A DNA stretch of 31,134 bases from Candidatus Avimicrobium faecavium (GCA_904419105.1 CAJFQR010000004.1:1-31134); one strand, 5' to 3'; numbered from the stretch's first letter, positions 14,088 to 23,000 are shown. Notes: generated by a model from the sequence alone, not told the origin. Program-made: numbers and translations.

Positions 14088-15488
14088 ATGATCTCCCTGC
14101 CGGAGATCCCGGAACAGACCCCCGGGACGCCGAACTACCCTGTAATCCCCGAAACCATTGTGGTTCACCTGGGGCGGCCGGGCCAGGCGGCCAGAAACAT
14201 CGAGGTCCCGTTTGGAGAGTACATCAAGAATGTAGCCTCCAGCGAGATTTATCCCACCTGGCCGGAGGAGGCCCTGCGGGCAAATATCCTGGCACAGATC
14301 TCCTTCGCCCTCAACCGCATCTACACCGAATGGTATCCCAGCCGGGGGTACGACTTTGACATCACCTCCTCCACCCAGTATGACCAGGCCTTTGTGGAGG
14401 GGCGTGATGTGTTTGAGAACATCAGCGTACTGGTGGATGAGATCTTCAACGACTACATCCGCCGGGAGGGCCGGATCAACCCGCTGTTCGCCCAGTTCTG
14501 CAGCGGCACCACCGTCACCTGCGAGGGGCTCTCCCAATGGGGGAGCGTCGAGCTGGCCAACCGGGGGCTTACCGCCGAAGAGATCCTGCGCTACTACTAC
14601 GGGGACGACATCGAGCTGGTGGAGGACGCCCCGGTGGCAGAGATTCCCGATTCCTACCCCGGCCGGCCGCTGGAGGTGGGGCAGGACAGCGGGAACGATG
14701 TGTACACGATCCAGCTCTCTCTCAACCGAATCCGGCAGAACTTCCCGGCGATCCCCCGGATCCCCACCGAGGATGGGGTGTTCGACCTGGAGACCGAGGC
14801 GGCGGTGAAGGTATTCCAGTCGGTGTTCAACCTGCCGGTGACCGGCATCGTCGACAAGGCCACCTGGTACCGCATCAAAGAGATCTACACCAGTGTGAAA
14901 AAGCTCTCCGACCTCACCGGCGAGGGCATCAGCCCGGAAGAGGTAACTCCCCTCTACCCAAACCGGCTCACCATCGGGGATACCGGCATCTCAGCTGCAA
15001 CGGTGCAGTACTATCTGAATGTCATCTCCTACTTCAACGATCAGATCCCGGAGGTGCCCATCGACGGCATATACAGCGCCGATACGGCGGCCTCGGTGGC
15101 AGCCTTCCAGCAGCAGTACGGGCTGGAGCCCACCGGCATCACCGATGGGCCCACCTGGTATAAAATGCAGGAGATCTACCGCGGCATCCTGTCCATTGTG
15201 GACTCCCAGCACGCCAACCAGAAACCGGCTATCTATCCCGGCCATATCCTGGTGCAGGGCATGCGGGGCAACGATGTGGAAAATCTCCAGCGGTATCTGA
15301 CCACCATCTCCAGCCAACAGCCGGCGATCCCCCTCACCGAGGTTACAGGCTACTTTGGGCCCCGGACCAAGGCTGCGGTGGAGGCCTTCCAGGGGATCTA
15401 CGGCATCCCGGTGAACGGGCGTGTCGGGGCATTGACCTGGAACACCATCACCTATGTCTACCGGATGCTCACCGGGGAAAGCGGGTAG
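14088..15488 (+). CDS. SpoIID-like domain protein with three peptidoglycan-binding domains
   Basis: A 466-residue protein. Residues about 24-175 match the SpoIID/LytB fold: PFGEYIKNVASSEIYP, where Glu53 sits at the position of the catalytic Glu of SpoIID transglycosylases; EALRANILAQISFALNRIY; and GLSQWGSVELANRGLTAEEI followed by YYYGDDIEL. Three PG_binding_1 repeats follow at about 195-265, 294-365 and 387-460, each with the FQxxxxLxxTGxxxxxTW-like ending. SpoIID enzymes cut glycan strands whose stem peptides have been removed. Unlike SpoIID it has no N-terminal membrane anchor or signal peptide, so it is probably used inside the mother cell or assembled onto the spore. Start ATG at 14088 with AAAGGAGG 9 bases upstream, overlapping the end of the partner gene. 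It ends 3 bases from the convergent GNAT gene. The family name is inferred from motifs; enzyme activity is untested. Confidence 0.8.
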   Translation: MISLPEIPEQTPGTPNYPVIPETIVVHLGRPGQAARNIEVPFGEYIKNVASSEIYPTWPEEALRANILAQISFALNRIYTEWYPSRGYDFDITSSTQYDQAFVEGRDVFENISVLVDEIFNDYIRREGRINPLFAQFCSGTTVTCEGLSQWGSVELANRGLTAEEILRYYYGDDIELVEDAPVAEIPDSYPGRPLEVGQDSGNDVYTIQLSLNRIRQNFPAIPRIPTEDGVFDLETEAAVKVFQSVFNLPVTGIVDKATWYRIKEIYTSVKKLSDLTGEGISPEEVTPLYPNRLTIGDTGISAATVQYYLNVISYFNDQIPEVPIDGIYSADTAASVAAFQQQYGLEPTGITDGPTWYKMQEIYRGILSIVDSQHANQKPAIYPGHILVQGMRGNDVENLQRYLTTISSQQPAIPLTEVTGYFGPRTKAAVEAFQGIYGIPVNGRVGALTWNTITYVYRMLTGESG

Positions 15489-15491
15489 CTG

Positions 15492-15980
15492 CTACCGGAT
15501 CTTTGGGCTGCGGCGTTCGATCAGGATGGTGTTGTGCCAGTTTCCATCGGCGCCGACGGCAATCTTCTCCCGGCAGCCCACCTCCCGGAACCCGCAGGAC
15601 CGGTGGAGCGCCCGGCTGGCCGCATTCTCCTCAAAGACGGCGGACATGAGAGTCCAGTAGCCGGCGGCCTCCGAATCTTCGATAAGGCGGGTGAGCAGTG
15701 CCTTGCCAACGCCCTGACCACGACTGTCCGCGCCGACATAGAGGCTCACCTCCACGACACCGCGGTAGACCGGACGGCTGCTGGTGGCCGAGAGAGCCGT
15801 CCAGCCAAGCACTCGTTCCCCCTCGACGGCAACCAGCCGGCAATCCCGCAGATGGCCGCGGTCCCATTCCTCATACTCAGGAGCCGACTGCTGAAAGGTC
15901 GCAATTCCGGTGGCGATGCCCTCGAGATAGATGCGGCGGACCTCCGGCCAATCGGCTGCTGTCATTGAACGAATCTCCAT
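15492..15980 (-). CDS. GNAT acetyltransferase, phosphinothricin/amino-acid N-acetyltransferase-like
   Basis: A 162-residue cytoplasmic enzyme that transfers acetyl from acetyl-CoA to an amino group. The acetyl-CoA loop is RGQGVGKALL (about residues 88-97), and the flanking text (IYLEGIATGIATFQ at the start, WDRGHL, VSLYVGADSRGQG, NAASRALHRSCGFREVG, WHNTILIER) follows the PAT/Bar/MnaT group, which acetylates methionine sulfone/sulfoximine, phosphinothricin or similar amino acids. Start ATG at 15980 with AAAGGAGG 8 bases upstream and an extended -10 promoter at 16004-16012. It is on the opposite strand between two spore-type genes, converging on one with 3 bases between the stop codons, so no terminator can fit there. 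The substrate is unknown. Confidence 0.87.
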   Translation of the reverse strand: MEIRSMTAADWPEVRRIYLEGIATGIATFQQSAPEYEEWDRGHLRDCRLVAVEGERVLGWTALSATSSRPVYRGVVEVSLYVGADSRGQGVGKALLTRLIEDSEAAGYWTLMSAVFEENAASRALHRSCGFREVGCREKIAVGADGNWHNTILIERRSPKIR

Positions 15981-16003
15981 AGTCTATTCCTCCTTTTTCC
16001 TCC

Positions 16004-16012
16004 ATTATAGCA
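16004..16012 (-). promoter_or_regulatory. Extended -10 promoter of the GNAT gene
   Basis: On the minus strand TGCTATAAT is a perfect extended -10 element. There is no good -35 hexamer at 16-18 bases, which such promoters tolerate. Transcription would start near 15997, only a few bases before AAAGGAGG. Confidence 0.6.
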
Positions 16013-16055
16013 CAAAGAGCCAGGTCGATCCTGCCAAAAAAAGCGGAGGTTTTTG

Positions 16056-17387
16056 GTGGAAAACAGCGAATTGATCCAAGAAAGGTGTGTATGTAATTTG
16101 ATCATCTATACCGTTCAATCCGGGGACACACTCTCCGGTATCGCCGCCCGCTACGGCGTGAGCCGGGAGACCCTCATCGATGCAAACCAGCTCTCCTATC
16201 CAAACCGACTGGTGGTGGGACAGGCGCTGGTGATCCCTGAAGTGGGAGGGGACCTGCATACGGTGGCACGCGGCGAAACCCTCTTTACCATAGCCGAACA
16301 ATATGGTACCACAGTGGAGGAGATCATGGCCGCAAATCCCTCCATCGCCAATCCCTCCATCCTCTATGTCGGCCAGCAGATCGTGATCCCCGGCGGCACA
16401 GCGGCACCGGCAGAGAGCATCGATGTCAACGGCTATGCCTACTACACGATGAACCGGGACACTCTGGCGCGGACCTTGCCCGATCTGACCTATCTGAGCA
16501 TCTTCAGCCACGATGCCCGGCCCACCGGACGGCTGGCGGACATCGCCGACAGCTCGATAATCTCTGCGGCCTATTCCGCCGGAGCAGGCCCCATCATGGT
16601 GGTGACCAACATCAAAGAGGGTGGGAATTTTGACAGCGGGCTGGCCAGCTGGCTGCTCACCGATGAAACCACCCGGGACCGGCTCATTGACAACATCGTC
16701 TCGTTGGCGGTGGAGAAGAACTATTACGGTGTAGACATCGACTTTGAAAATGTCTATGGCGGAGACCGGGAAGCCTACAACGACTTTCTGGAGGAACTTT
16801 CGGAGGAACTGCACGAAAAAGGGCTGATTCTGACCACCGCCATCGCGCCCAAGACCTCGGCCAATATGCGGGGAATCCTGTACGAGGGGCACGACTATGC
16901 GGCCCATGGGCGATATGCCGATCGGGTAACGCTGATGACCTATGAATGGGGCTACCGGTTTGGAGAGCCGCAGGCTGTGGCGCCCTACAACCAGGTACGG
17001 CGGGTGCTCCAGTATGCTGTCACCGAGATCCCTGCGGGCAAGATCCTGATGGGAATTCCCAACTACGGCTATGACTGGATCATCGGCTCATCGGCGGCAG
17101 CCACGGTAGTATCCAACTATGGAGCAGTGAACATCGCCGCACAGAACGGAGCCGAGATCTTCTTTGACGAGACAGCCCAGACTCCCTACTTCAACTATCG
17201 GGATTCCAGCGGCCGCCGGCATCAGGTCTGGTTCGAGGATGCACGCAGCATCCAGGCCAAGATGGACCTGGTGCGGGAATTCGGTCTGGCAGGAGTGAGC
17301 TTCTGGCACATCGGCACCTACTTTGCCCAGGGATGGGAGGTACTCACCGCCAACTTCCTGGTCAACAAGCTGCCCAGTCCCCGGTAA
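16056..17387 (+). CDS. LysM-GH18 spore peptidoglycan hydrolase, SleL/YaaH-like
   Basis: A 443-residue enzyme with two LysM domains (about 16-61, YTVQSGDTLSGIAARYG; and about 67-113, HTVARGETLFTIAEQYG) and a GH18 barrel (about 121-437). The catalytic motif is GVDIDFENV with acid Glu231; LMTYEWGYRFGEP and GVSFWHIGTY are other GH18 landmarks. In Bacillus this architecture belongs to SleL/YaaH, an N-acetylglucosaminidase that breaks cortex fragments during germination. As there, no signal peptide is present. I prefer the GTG at 16056, which has GGAGG 6 bases upstream; it adds about 14 residues before the first LysM. The TTG at 16098 would start directly at the LysM domain as in homologs, with weaker AAAGGTG. 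It ends in the terminator at 17398-17434. Function is strong at family level; the exact bond is not shown. Confidence 0.85.
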   Translation: MENSELIQERCVCNLIIYTVQSGDTLSGIAARYGVSRETLIDANQLSYPNRLVVGQALVIPEVGGDLHTVARGETLFTIAEQYGTTVEEIMAANPSIANPSILYVGQQIVIPGGTAAPAESIDVNGYAYYTMNRDTLARTLPDLTYLSIFSHDARPTGRLADIADSSIISAAYSAGAGPIMVVTNIKEGGNFDSGLASWLLTDETTRDRLIDNIVSLAVEKNYYGVDIDFENVYGGDREAYNDFLEELSEELHEKGLILTTAIAPKTSANMRGILYEGHDYAAHGRYADRVTLMTYEWGYRFGEPQAVAPYNQVRRVLQYAVTEIPAGKILMGIPNYGYDWIIGSSAAATVVSNYGAVNIAAQNGAEIFFDETAQTPYFNYRDSSGRRHQVWFEDARSIQAKMDLVREFGLAGVSFWHIGTYFAQGWEVLTANFLVNKLPSPR

Positions 17388-17397
17388 TTTTTGCGGT

Positions 17398-17434
17398 AAT
17401 AAATATCCCCCGGCAAAGCCGGGGGATATTTATT
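17398..17434. terminator. Strong bidirectional terminator between the LysM-GH18 gene and polC
   Basis: A perfect 17-bp stem (AATAAATATCCCCCGGC/GCCGGGGGATATTTATT) with a 3-nt loop. The AT-rich outer half supplies U-tracts on both strands. It closes both the LysM-GH18 gene (+) and the long pyrH-to-polC operon (-). Confidence 0.88.
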
Positions 17435-17453
17435 TCACTGCAGTAGGTTTTTA

Positions 17454-20400
17454 TCAGAAGAAGGTCATCTGGCTGCTCTCGGGCAGGTCGGTGAGGGCAC
17501 CATGCTGGCGCAGCAGATCAATCACCGAGCGCGGGACCTTGGCCTGGGTGACCAGATCGTCCACCGAGATGACCTCGCCCTGGGCCGCTGTCTCAAAGAT
17601 GCTCTGGGCAGCGGTCTCACCGACGCCCTTGATGGCGGTAAAGGGTAGGCGGATTTTGCCGTTCTCACAGCGGTACTTTGTAGCGTGGGACTTGTAGAGG
17701 TCTACTGGGAGAAATCCATAGCCTCTGGCCATCATCTCACACATAATCTGCAGCACAGTGAACTGATCATCCTCCTTGTTGGTGCGCTCGTTGCCGAGAT
17801 TCTTCAGCTCACGCATCCGGTTGCGCACCACCGAAAGCCCCTGCACCGCCGCATCGGCATCGATGTCGCCGCCGCGAATGGTAAAGTAGGTGGCATAGTA
17901 CTCCAGCGGCCGGTAGAGCTTATACCAGCCAAGACGGATGGCGGCGATAACATAAGCCGCCGCATGGGCTTTGGGGAACATGTACTTGATCTTTTTGCAG
18001 CTCTCGATGTACCAGTCAGGAACGCCGTGTTCCTTCATGGCGGCAATATGCTCTTCGGTGAGCTGGGTGGCCGCCTTGCCCTTACGGGTGATCTCCATGA
18101 TCTTAAAGGCCATCGACGGCTCCAGCCCCTTCCCGAGCAGGTAAGTCATGATGCTGTCTCGTGTTCCGATAACATCCGAAATGGTACAGGTGCCGTTGTG
18201 GATCAGCTCCTGGGCGTTGCCGGTCCAGACATCGGTGCCGTGAGAGAGTCCCGAGATCTGCAGCAGATCAGAGAAGGTCTTCGGCTGGGACTCGATGAGG
18301 ATCTGCCGGACAAAGTTGGTGCCCATCTCCGGCAAGGAGAGGGTGCCGGTGTTGCAGTCGATGTCCTCCTCGGTGACGCCAAGGGCCTCCGGTGAGGTGA
18401 ACAGGCTATACACCTTCTTATCGCTGGTATCCACCTCCATCACCGGAATTCCAGTCATATCCTCCAGATGCTTATAGAAGGTGGGCACATCGTGGCCGAG
18501 AATATCCAGTTTAAGGATGGTATCGTGCAGCGAATGGAAGTCGAAGTGGGTGGTGACGATATCCGAGTTCGGATCGTCTGCCGGGTGCTGCACCGGTGTG
18601 AAGTCGGTGACTTCATAGTCGTTGGGGACAACGACCATACCGCCCGGATGCTGGCCGGTGGTGCGCTTGACGCCGGTGCAGCCCAGGGTCAGGCGGTTTT
18701 CCTCATGGCGGTTGACATGGATGTCCCGTTCTTCATTGTAGCGGCGCACATAGCCGAAGGCGGTCTTCTGCGCCACGGTAGAGATAGTGCCCGCCTTGAA
18801 CACATGGGAGGAGCCGAACAGCTCCTCGGTATACTTGTGGGCCTGGGACTGATATTCGCCGGAGAAGTTGAGGTCGATATCCGGCTGCTTATCGCCGTTG
18901 AAGCCGAGGAAGGTCTCAAAGGGGATGTTGTGACCGTCCCGGACCATATCGGCGCCGCAGACCGGGCACTTTTTCGGCGGAAGGTCGAAGCCGGATTCCA
19001 CCGAACCATCGGTGAAGAATTCGCTGTGCTTACAGCTGGGGCAGACATAGTGGGGCATCAGCGGGTTGACCTCCGAGATGCCGGCCATCGTCGCCACGAA
19101 GGAGGAACCGACACTTCCCCGGGAACCGACATGGTAGCCGGCGGATTCGGATTTGAAGACCAGCTTCTGGGCGATGATGTAGAGCACCGCAAAGCCGTGC
19201 TTGATGATCGAGGTGAGCTCCCGGTCCAACCGGTCCCGGACGATATCCGGCAGCGGATCGCCGTAGATTTCCTTGGCCTTGGACCAGGTGATCTGCTGGA
19301 GCTCCTCCTCCGAACCCTCGATGTAGGGGGTATAGGTGCCATCCGGGATGGGCTTGATCGACTCGATGGAGTCCGCGATGCGGTTGGTGTTCTCCACCAC
19401 CACCTCATAGGCCTTCTCCTCGCCGAGGTAGCTGAACTCCTCGAGCATCTCATCGGTGGTCTTGAAGTAGAGGGGCGCCTGCTCACTGGCGTCTTTGTAG
19501 CCCTGGCCAGCCATCAGGATCTCCCGGAACTTGGCATCGCCGGGATCAAGGAAGTGAACATCGCCGGTGGCAACCACCGGTTTGTGCAGCTTTTCGCCGA
19601 TCTTGACAATGGTACGGTTCATGTCCCGGAGCTGTTCCACCGAATTCACTGCACCGCTGCGGTAGAGGAACATATTATTGCCAATGGGCTGGATCTCCAG
19701 ATAGTCATAGTCCTTGGCAATCTCACAGAGCTCATTGAAGCTCTTGCCGTCGACAATGCCGCGGAACAGCTCGCCGGACTCACAGGCAGAGCCAAGCAGC
19801 AGTCCCTCCCGATGCTTGAAAATCTCGCTCTTGGGCATCCGGGGACGCTTGTAGAAGTAGTTGAGATGGCTCATCGAGATGAGCTTGTAGAGGTTTTTGA
19901 GGCCGGTGTGATTCTGCACCAGGATGCAGATGTGATAGGACGGAAGTTTCTGCACATCGACGACAGTGATTCCGGTATTGATCTGATCGGTGGAGACGAT
20001 GCCCTTTTCCTCCTGCATGATCCGCGTCATTGCAATGAAGATTTCCCCGAGGGTACGGGCGTCGTCACAGGCCCGGTGGTGGTGGAAATCGGCAAGTTTG
20101 AGGTGCTTGGCGATGGTGTCCAGTTTGTGGTTTTTGATATTCGGGAAGAGGGTGCGGGCAATGGGCACCGTATCCAGATAGGTATAGCCGAGCCGAATCC
20201 CCTGCCGTTGGGCTGCTGCTTTGAGGAAGGAAGAGTCAAACGGGGCATTGTGAGCGATAAGGACTGCGTCCTCCCGGCCGATGAACTTCCGGAACAGCTC
20301 CAGAGCCTCAGCCTCCTTCGGTGCACCGGCCACCATCTCGTCGGTGATGCTGGTGAGCTTGGTGATCTCCTCGGGAATGTGCTTTTCCGGATTGACAAAG

Positions 20401-21845
20401 GTATCGAACTCCTCGGTAATCTCCCCGTTCACCACCCGGACAGCGCCGATTTCGGTAATACGCTCCAGGCCGGCAGAAAGGCCGGTGGTCTCCAGGTCAA
20501 AGACAATGAACTCCCCGTCAAAGGGCTCCTTCGACCGGCCGACGACGGCAGGAACCATATCGTTTACCAGATATCCTTCAACGCCGTAGAGAATCTTGAT
20601 GGGCTTGCCCTTCTGGGCGTTCATTGCGTCGGGGAAGGCCTGGACGACCCCATGGTCGGTGACGGCCATGGCCTTGTGACCAAATTGTACCGCCCGCGCC
20701 ACCAGCTTGTCGGTGGCGGTCAAACCATCCATCGAGGACATATTGGTGTGCAGATGCAGCTCTACCCGCTTTTTTTCGGCATGATCCTCCCGGTAGGTCC
20801 GGGTGACCAACGCGATGGACTGGGGCCGCATCAGCAGTTCCTTATCAAAGCTGTCCACCTCTACCCGGCCGGCGGCGAGGATCGTCTTGCCGCTTTTGAG
20901 GGCAGCATCGGCCAGAGCCTCCTGGTCGGCAGAGAGCATGAGCTTCATCGCAAAGGAGTTGGTGTAGTCGGTGAACTCCACCTTGTAGATGATGTTGCCG
21001 TTGCGGGTTACATGCTTGTCCACCCCGAAGATGTCCCCCCAGACGGTCGGGGTGGAGTCCTCCTCCATCGCATCCCGCAGCGGGATAGGCCGGGTGGTGA
21101 TGGCCTTGCCGTAGACCACCGTCATCTTATCCGGTGCAAAGGGCAGGCCGGCAGTATCAAAGGAAATCGGCGCCGGCTTGGGCTCCTCGAGGAAGCGGTT
21201 CCCCCTCCGGTTTCCTCCGCCGGACGACCGCCAACCGCCTTCCGGACGGCCTCCATAGGAGGGCTGCGGCGGCGGTGGGGCGGTATGCACCGTATCGGTC
21301 TCCGGACGCAGCGCCGGCTTGGGGATCGCGGCTTCCGCCTGGCTCATCGCCTGTTCGTAGACCTCCCGGTTCTGCTCCAGATCGAGGACCCCGTCAAAGA
21401 CCACCGAAACACTGCGGCCGAATTCTTCCCGGATGATGTCCCCCATCAACCGGGCGCAGCCCTCTCGTTCGAGCCAGTCGTAGCCGCCGTGGCACAGCGT
21501 AATGGTGAGAGTATCCCCCTCCAGACGAGCCGTTGCTCCGTCAAAAAAACCGTTGATATGCTTTTCGGCAGTGCGCAGGGCCTCCGCCAGGCTGGGAAGA
21601 TAGTCCGCAGTGAATGCCTCCGCTGGGTACCGGGGGCTGAGCAGCACCCGGTCCAATCGCAACGTCTGCCTCAGCACCTTCTGAGCAGCCAGCAAGGTGC
21701 TTTTCTCCAGCACCGACGGAAAACGCAGCAACGCGATAAGCTCCCGCTGCGCCGTGCGGATCTGCAGCCGCTCGATGGTGCCCTCGGCCAGCTGCCGGGT
21801 CATCTCGGGGATATATGCGCCAAAAACTTCACCAAAGGTCTTCAA
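17454..21845 (-). CDS. polC: DNA polymerase III alpha subunit, PolC type
   Basis: The replicative DNA polymerase of low-GC-type Gram-positives, with built-in proofreading; 1463 residues, close to the usual 1430-1450. In order: N-terminal domain; OB-fold near 255-345 (VWGDIFGVDKHVTRNG); PHP part 1 near 358-425 (VELHLHTNMSSMDG, AVTDHGVV); DEDDh exonuclease near 443-610 (FIVFDLETTGLS, HNAPFDSSFL, HHRACDDARTL); PHP remainder; zinc motif CPSC near 933 with CPVCG near 960; palm with PDIDLNFSGEYQ near 987; and GCTGVKRTTGQHPGGM. The start is TTG at 21845 with GGAG about 10 bases upstream; there is no upstream in-frame start. It is the last gene of the operon, 44 bases after ispG, and is followed by a terminator, so rimP-nusA, common downstream of polC, is absent here. 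Confidence 0.97.
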   Translation of the reverse strand: MKTFGEVFGAYIPEMTRQLAEGTIERLQIRTAQRELIALLRFPSVLEKSTLLAAQKVLRQTLRLDRVLLSPRYPAEAFTADYLPSLAEALRTAEKHINGFFDGATARLEGDTLTITLCHGGYDWLEREGCARLMGDIIREEFGRSVSVVFDGVLDLEQNREVYEQAMSQAEAAIPKPALRPETDTVHTAPPPPQPSYGGRPEGGWRSSGGGNRRGNRFLEEPKPAPISFDTAGLPFAPDKMTVVYGKAITTRPIPLRDAMEEDSTPTVWGDIFGVDKHVTRNGNIIYKVEFTDYTNSFAMKLMLSADQEALADAALKSGKTILAAGRVEVDSFDKELLMRPQSIALVTRTYREDHAEKKRVELHLHTNMSSMDGLTATDKLVARAVQFGHKAMAVTDHGVVQAFPDAMNAQKGKPIKILYGVEGYLVNDMVPAVVGRSKEPFDGEFIVFDLETTGLSAGLERITEIGAVRVVNGEITEEFDTFVNPEKHIPEEITKLTSITDEMVAGAPKEAEALELFRKFIGREDAVLIAHNAPFDSSFLKAAAQRQGIRLGYTYLDTVPIARTLFPNIKNHKLDTIAKHLKLADFHHHRACDDARTLGEIFIAMTRIMQEEKGIVSTDQINTGITVVDVQKLPSYHICILVQNHTGLKNLYKLISMSHLNYFYKRPRMPKSEIFKHREGLLLGSACESGELFRGIVDGKSFNELCEIAKDYDYLEIQPIGNNMFLYRSGAVNSVEQLRDMNRTIVKIGEKLHKPVVATGDVHFLDPGDAKFREILMAGQGYKDASEQAPLYFKTTDEMLEEFSYLGEEKAYEVVVENTNRIADSIESIKPIPDGTYTPYIEGSEEELQQITWSKAKEIYGDPLPDIVRDRLDRELTSIIKHGFAVLYIIAQKLVFKSESAGYHVGSRGSVGSSFVATMAGISEVNPLMPHYVCPSCKHSEFFTDGSVESGFDLPPKKCPVCGADMVRDGHNIPFETFLGFNGDKQPDIDLNFSGEYQSQAHKYTEELFGSSHVFKAGTISTVAQKTAFGYVRRYNEERDIHVNRHEENRLTLGCTGVKRTTGQHPGGMVVVPNDYEVTDFTPVQHPADDPNSDIVTTHFDFHSLHDTILKLDILGHDVPTFYKHLEDMTGIPVMEVDTSDKKVYSLFTSPEALGVTEEDIDCNTGTLSLPEMGTNFVRQILIESQPKTFSDLLQISGLSHGTDVWTGNAQELIHNGTCTISDVIGTRDSIMTYLLGKGLEPSMAFKIMEITRKGKAATQLTEEHIAAMKEHGVPDWYIESCKKIKYMFPKAHAAAYVIAAIRLGWYKLYRPLEYYATYFTIRGGDIDADAAVQGLSVVRNRMRELKNLGNERTNKEDDQFTVLQIMCEMMARGYGFLPVDLYKSHATKYRCENGKIRLPFTAIKGVGETAAQSIFETAAQGEVISVDDLVTQAKVPRSVIDLLRQHGALTDLPESSQMTFF

Positions 21846-21889
21846 TGTGCTTGACTCCGTTTCTCAGACAAAATGTAGGCCCTGTGCGG

Positions 21890-22945
21890 TCAGAGTTCCT
21901 CCACCAGGCGCAGCAGGGCGGGCAGCAGCTCCGCCTCCGGTACCTTGGCTATGATCTCCCCTTTGCGGAACACCAGCCCGACACCGTCGCCGCAGGCGAT
22001 GCCGGCGTCCGCCTCCCTGGCTTCGCCGGGTCCATTGACGGCACAGCCCATCACCGCGATCTTCAGCCGCTTGGGGCAGTCCGCCAGAGCTGCCTCTACC
22101 TGACCGGCCAAAGTGATCAGGTCCACTTTGGTCCGCCCGCAGGTCGGACAGGAGATCACCGTCACCCCCGTCTCTCCGCGGCCGCTGGCCTTGAGGATAT
22201 CCTTTGCTGCGGCGATTTCGGTGACCGGATCAGCGGTGAGAGAGACCCGGATAGTGTCCCCAATGCCGTCCGCCAGCAGCGAGCCGATGCCGATGGCCGA
22301 CTTGATGAGGCCCATCCGCTCGGTGCCCGCCTCAGTGACGCCAAGGTGCAGCGGGCAGTCAAATTCCTGTGCCGCCAACCGGTAGGCGTCCAGCATCGTT
22401 TTGACATCGGAGCTCTTCAGCGAGAGCAGATAGTCATAAAAATGCTCATCCTCCAGCAGGCGGATATGCCGCCGGGCGCTTTCCACCATGGCCTCGGCGG
22501 TGGGGCCGCCGTAGCGCTGCCACAGATCCCGTTCCAGACTGCCGCCGTTTACACCGATGCGGATGCTCACCCCTGCGCCGCGGCATTTTTCCACTACAGC
22601 CCGCACCCGATCGGCACCGCCAATGTTTCCGGGGTTGATACGGATTTTATCGGCGCCGGCATCCACCGCCGCCAGTGCCAGCCGGTAGTCAAAGTGGATG
22701 TCCGCGACGATCGGGCAGGACACCGCTTCCTTGAGAGCGGTGAGGGTCCCGGCGGCCTCCTGGTCCGGGACAGTGGCCCGTATGATCTGGCAGCCGGCGG
22801 CCTCCAGAGCTTTGGCCTGGTCCACCGATGCCGGGATATCGTGTGGATCGGTGTTTAGCATCGACTGGATGCTCACCGGGGCATCACCGCCGATGATCAC
22901 GCCGCCGGCCTTCACCGGCCGGCAGGGTCTGCGCCATGCAGGCAT
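21890..22945 (-). CDS. ispG: 4-hydroxy-3-methylbut-2-en-1-yl diphosphate synthase
   Basis: A 351-residue iron-sulfur enzyme that reductively converts MEcPP to HMBPP, the penultimate step of the MEP isoprenoid pathway. The N-terminal barrel shows SIQSMLNTDPHD and IVADIHFDYRLAL with IRINPGNIG. The C-terminal [4Fe-4S] domain has its three cysteines in SCPTCGR and MGCAVNGPGEA. Length matches the short bacterial form. Start ATG at 22945 with AAAGGAG 10 bases upstream. It lies 62 bases after rseP, with a hairpin in the gap, and 44 before polC. Together with dxr three genes upstream it puts two MEP-pathway enzymes in the same operon as uppS, which uses the pathway's product. Confidence 0.97.
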   Translation of the reverse strand: MPAWRRPCRPVKAGGVIIGGDAPVSIQSMLNTDPHDIPASVDQAKALEAAGCQIIRATVPDQEAAGTLTALKEAVSCPIVADIHFDYRLALAAVDAGADKIRINPGNIGGADRVRAVVEKCRGAGVSIRIGVNGGSLERDLWQRYGGPTAEAMVESARRHIRLLEDEHFYDYLLSLKSSDVKTMLDAYRLAAQEFDCPLHLGVTEAGTERMGLIKSAIGIGSLLADGIGDTIRVSLTADPVTEIAAAKDILKASGRGETGVTVISCPTCGRTKVDLITLAGQVEAALADCPKRLKIAVMGCAVNGPGEAREADAGIACGDGVGLVFRKGEIIAKVPEAELLPALLRLVEEL

Positions 22946-22969
22946 GGGGAACTCTCTCCTTTCGCGGCA

Positions 22970-23000
22970 AAAGGCCGGAGAGAATCTTCCCCCAGCCTTT
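22970..23000 (-). other. Intercistronic hairpin between rseP and ispG
   Basis: On the minus strand AAAGGCTGGGGG folds on CTCTCCGGCCTTT with G-U pairs and a short loop, followed by a few Ts. It may be a weak attenuator or processing site that sets ispG-polC expression relative to the upstream genes. The pairing was done by eye. Confidence 0.35.

Noticed and set aside
15481..15500. Short hairpin at the junction of the SpoIID-like and GNAT genes as a terminator
   Set aside because: Only about 5 bp pair and no real T-run follows on either strand.
18468..21854. 1128-codon open frame on the plus strand opposite polC
   Set aside because: It is fully antisense to the conserved polC reading frame and shows no protein-family features.
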